Shown piece after piece: positions 63,679-64,000 of a DNA stretch of 64,000 nt. Location of the stretch: positions 124,001 to 188,000 of the forward strand of contig CANNFT010000013.1 in NCBI GenBank assembly GCA_947503895.1, written 5' to 3'. This DNA comes from an uncultured Saccharospirillaceae bacterium. Its GTDB lineage: Bacteria > Pseudomonadota > Gammaproteobacteria > Pseudomonadales > Oceanobacteraceae. Numbering within the stretch: position 1 is the first letter of the stretch; each line of letters begins with the position of its first letter. The translations under genes were made by a program, and so were the position numbers. A model generated the notes under the pieces. It was not told the origin of the DNA, ran no database searches, and saw nothing but the letters and a program-made list of their open reading frames with translations.

Positions 63679-64000
63679 ATGAAACAGTCGCAGTTTTCCG
63701 TAACAGGTGTGGTGTTAGCCGGTGGGCGTGGCGAACGCATGCAGGGGCAGGATAAAGGGTTAGTTCTTTATAATGGTAAGCCCTTAATAGAATATGCATT
63801 GTCTCAGTTAGCCAATACGAACCACATCTTGATCAATCACAATCGATCGCAGCAGGAATATGAAGAATACGGTGTGGAATTGATCCAAGATAACCCTTTA
63901 GAAGGTATTGAGCCGCAGTCTGGGCCTTTAGTGGGCATTTATACTGCCTTAAAAGCGGCAAAAGATGATTGGGTGCTCTTTGTTCCTTGCGATACCCCAG
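63679..64000 (+). CDS. mobA: Molybdenum cofactor guanylyltransferase, 5' part
   Basis: The frame is open to the window end (about 107 codons). It starts with the nucleotidyltransferase motif VLAGGRGERMQGQDKGL, then GIEPQSGPLVGIYTAL and VLFVPCDTP, all typical of MobA. It joins GMP to molybdopterin. AAGGTGG lies 12 bases before the ATG. The C-terminal half is outside the window. Confidence 0.92.
   Translation, partial: MKQSQFSVTGVVLAGGRGERMQGQDKGLVLYNGKPLIEYALSQLANTNHILINHNRSQQEYEEYGVELIQDNPLEGIEPQSGPLVGIYTALKAAKDDWVLFVPCDTP

Overview
The window is chromosomal DNA from a Gram-negative bacterium, most likely a marine-type gammaproteobacterium. The evidence is the aspS-yebC pair, TonB/ExbB/ExbD, TonB-dependent receptors, a Has-type hemophore system, DUF1329, an SO2930-type diheme cytochrome with its beta-helix partner, and lipoproteins with typical lipoboxes. 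Genus cannot be fixed from the sequence alone. I see no rRNA, tRNA, CRISPR array, transposase or prophage. aspS runs off the left edge and mobA runs off the right edge.

Layout. 1-2.4 kb: 3' part of aspS, then yebC, each with a clear terminator. 2.5-7.7 kb: a secreted hypothetical protein, then a divergent MocR-type regulator facing an EamA exporter and a PhzF-family enzyme; the intergenic region carries two matched pairs of direct repeats that look like the MocR operators. 8-10.7 kb: a Bax-like glucosaminidase, a tRNA1(Val) methyltransferase and a decayed muramidase-like remnant. 11.3-15 kb: an ABC exporter (ATPase plus permease) coupled to a TatD nuclease, a DJ-1 protein and a small membrane protein. 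15.2-18.5 kb: DUF1329 protein, MltC-like transglycosylase, and a LuxR-type acyl-homoserine-lactone-binding domain that has no DNA-binding domain.

19.3-42.4 kb is the centrepiece: a 23-kb heme/iron acquisition island. An exbB-exbD-tonB operon is divergent from a first FecI-type sigma/FecR anti-sigma/TonB-receptor/PKD-lipoprotein module. A second sigma/anti-sigma module follows, then a HasR-like receptor, a GloVer-repeat protein, the HasA hemophore, a second GloVer-repeat protein, the type I secretion ATPase and adaptor (HasD, HasE), a heme oxygenase and a YbaN-family membrane protein. Four Fur-box-like sites precede transcription units here. The expected logic is: low iron relieves Fur; HasA is exported by HasDE with an unlinked TolC; heme-loaded HasA docks on the receptor; the receptor's STN domain signals through FecR/HasS to the sigma factor; TonB-ExbBD powers uptake; heme oxygenase releases iron. 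The two GloVer-repeat proteins and the PKD lipoprotein are not part of the textbook Has system and are the best candidates for something undescribed. An 11-copy heptanucleotide repeat just upstream of hasR suggests phase-variable or length-tuned expression.

42.4-64 kb is mostly housekeeping and accessory genes: SRPBCC protein, methyltransferase, ferritin-like helical protein, LysR regulator, the SO2930-type cytochrome/beta-helix lipoprotein pair with an AraC regulator, TcdA, a spermidine-synthase-like protein, two tandem outer-membrane-barrel paralogs, RNase II, a large acidic lipoprotein, MoeB, beta-carbonic anhydrase, two small membrane proteins, a FrnE-like thioredoxin-fold protein, hemolysin III and the start of mobA. 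The 61.7-62.1 kb gap between two genes is packed with inverted repeats and may encode a structured RNA.
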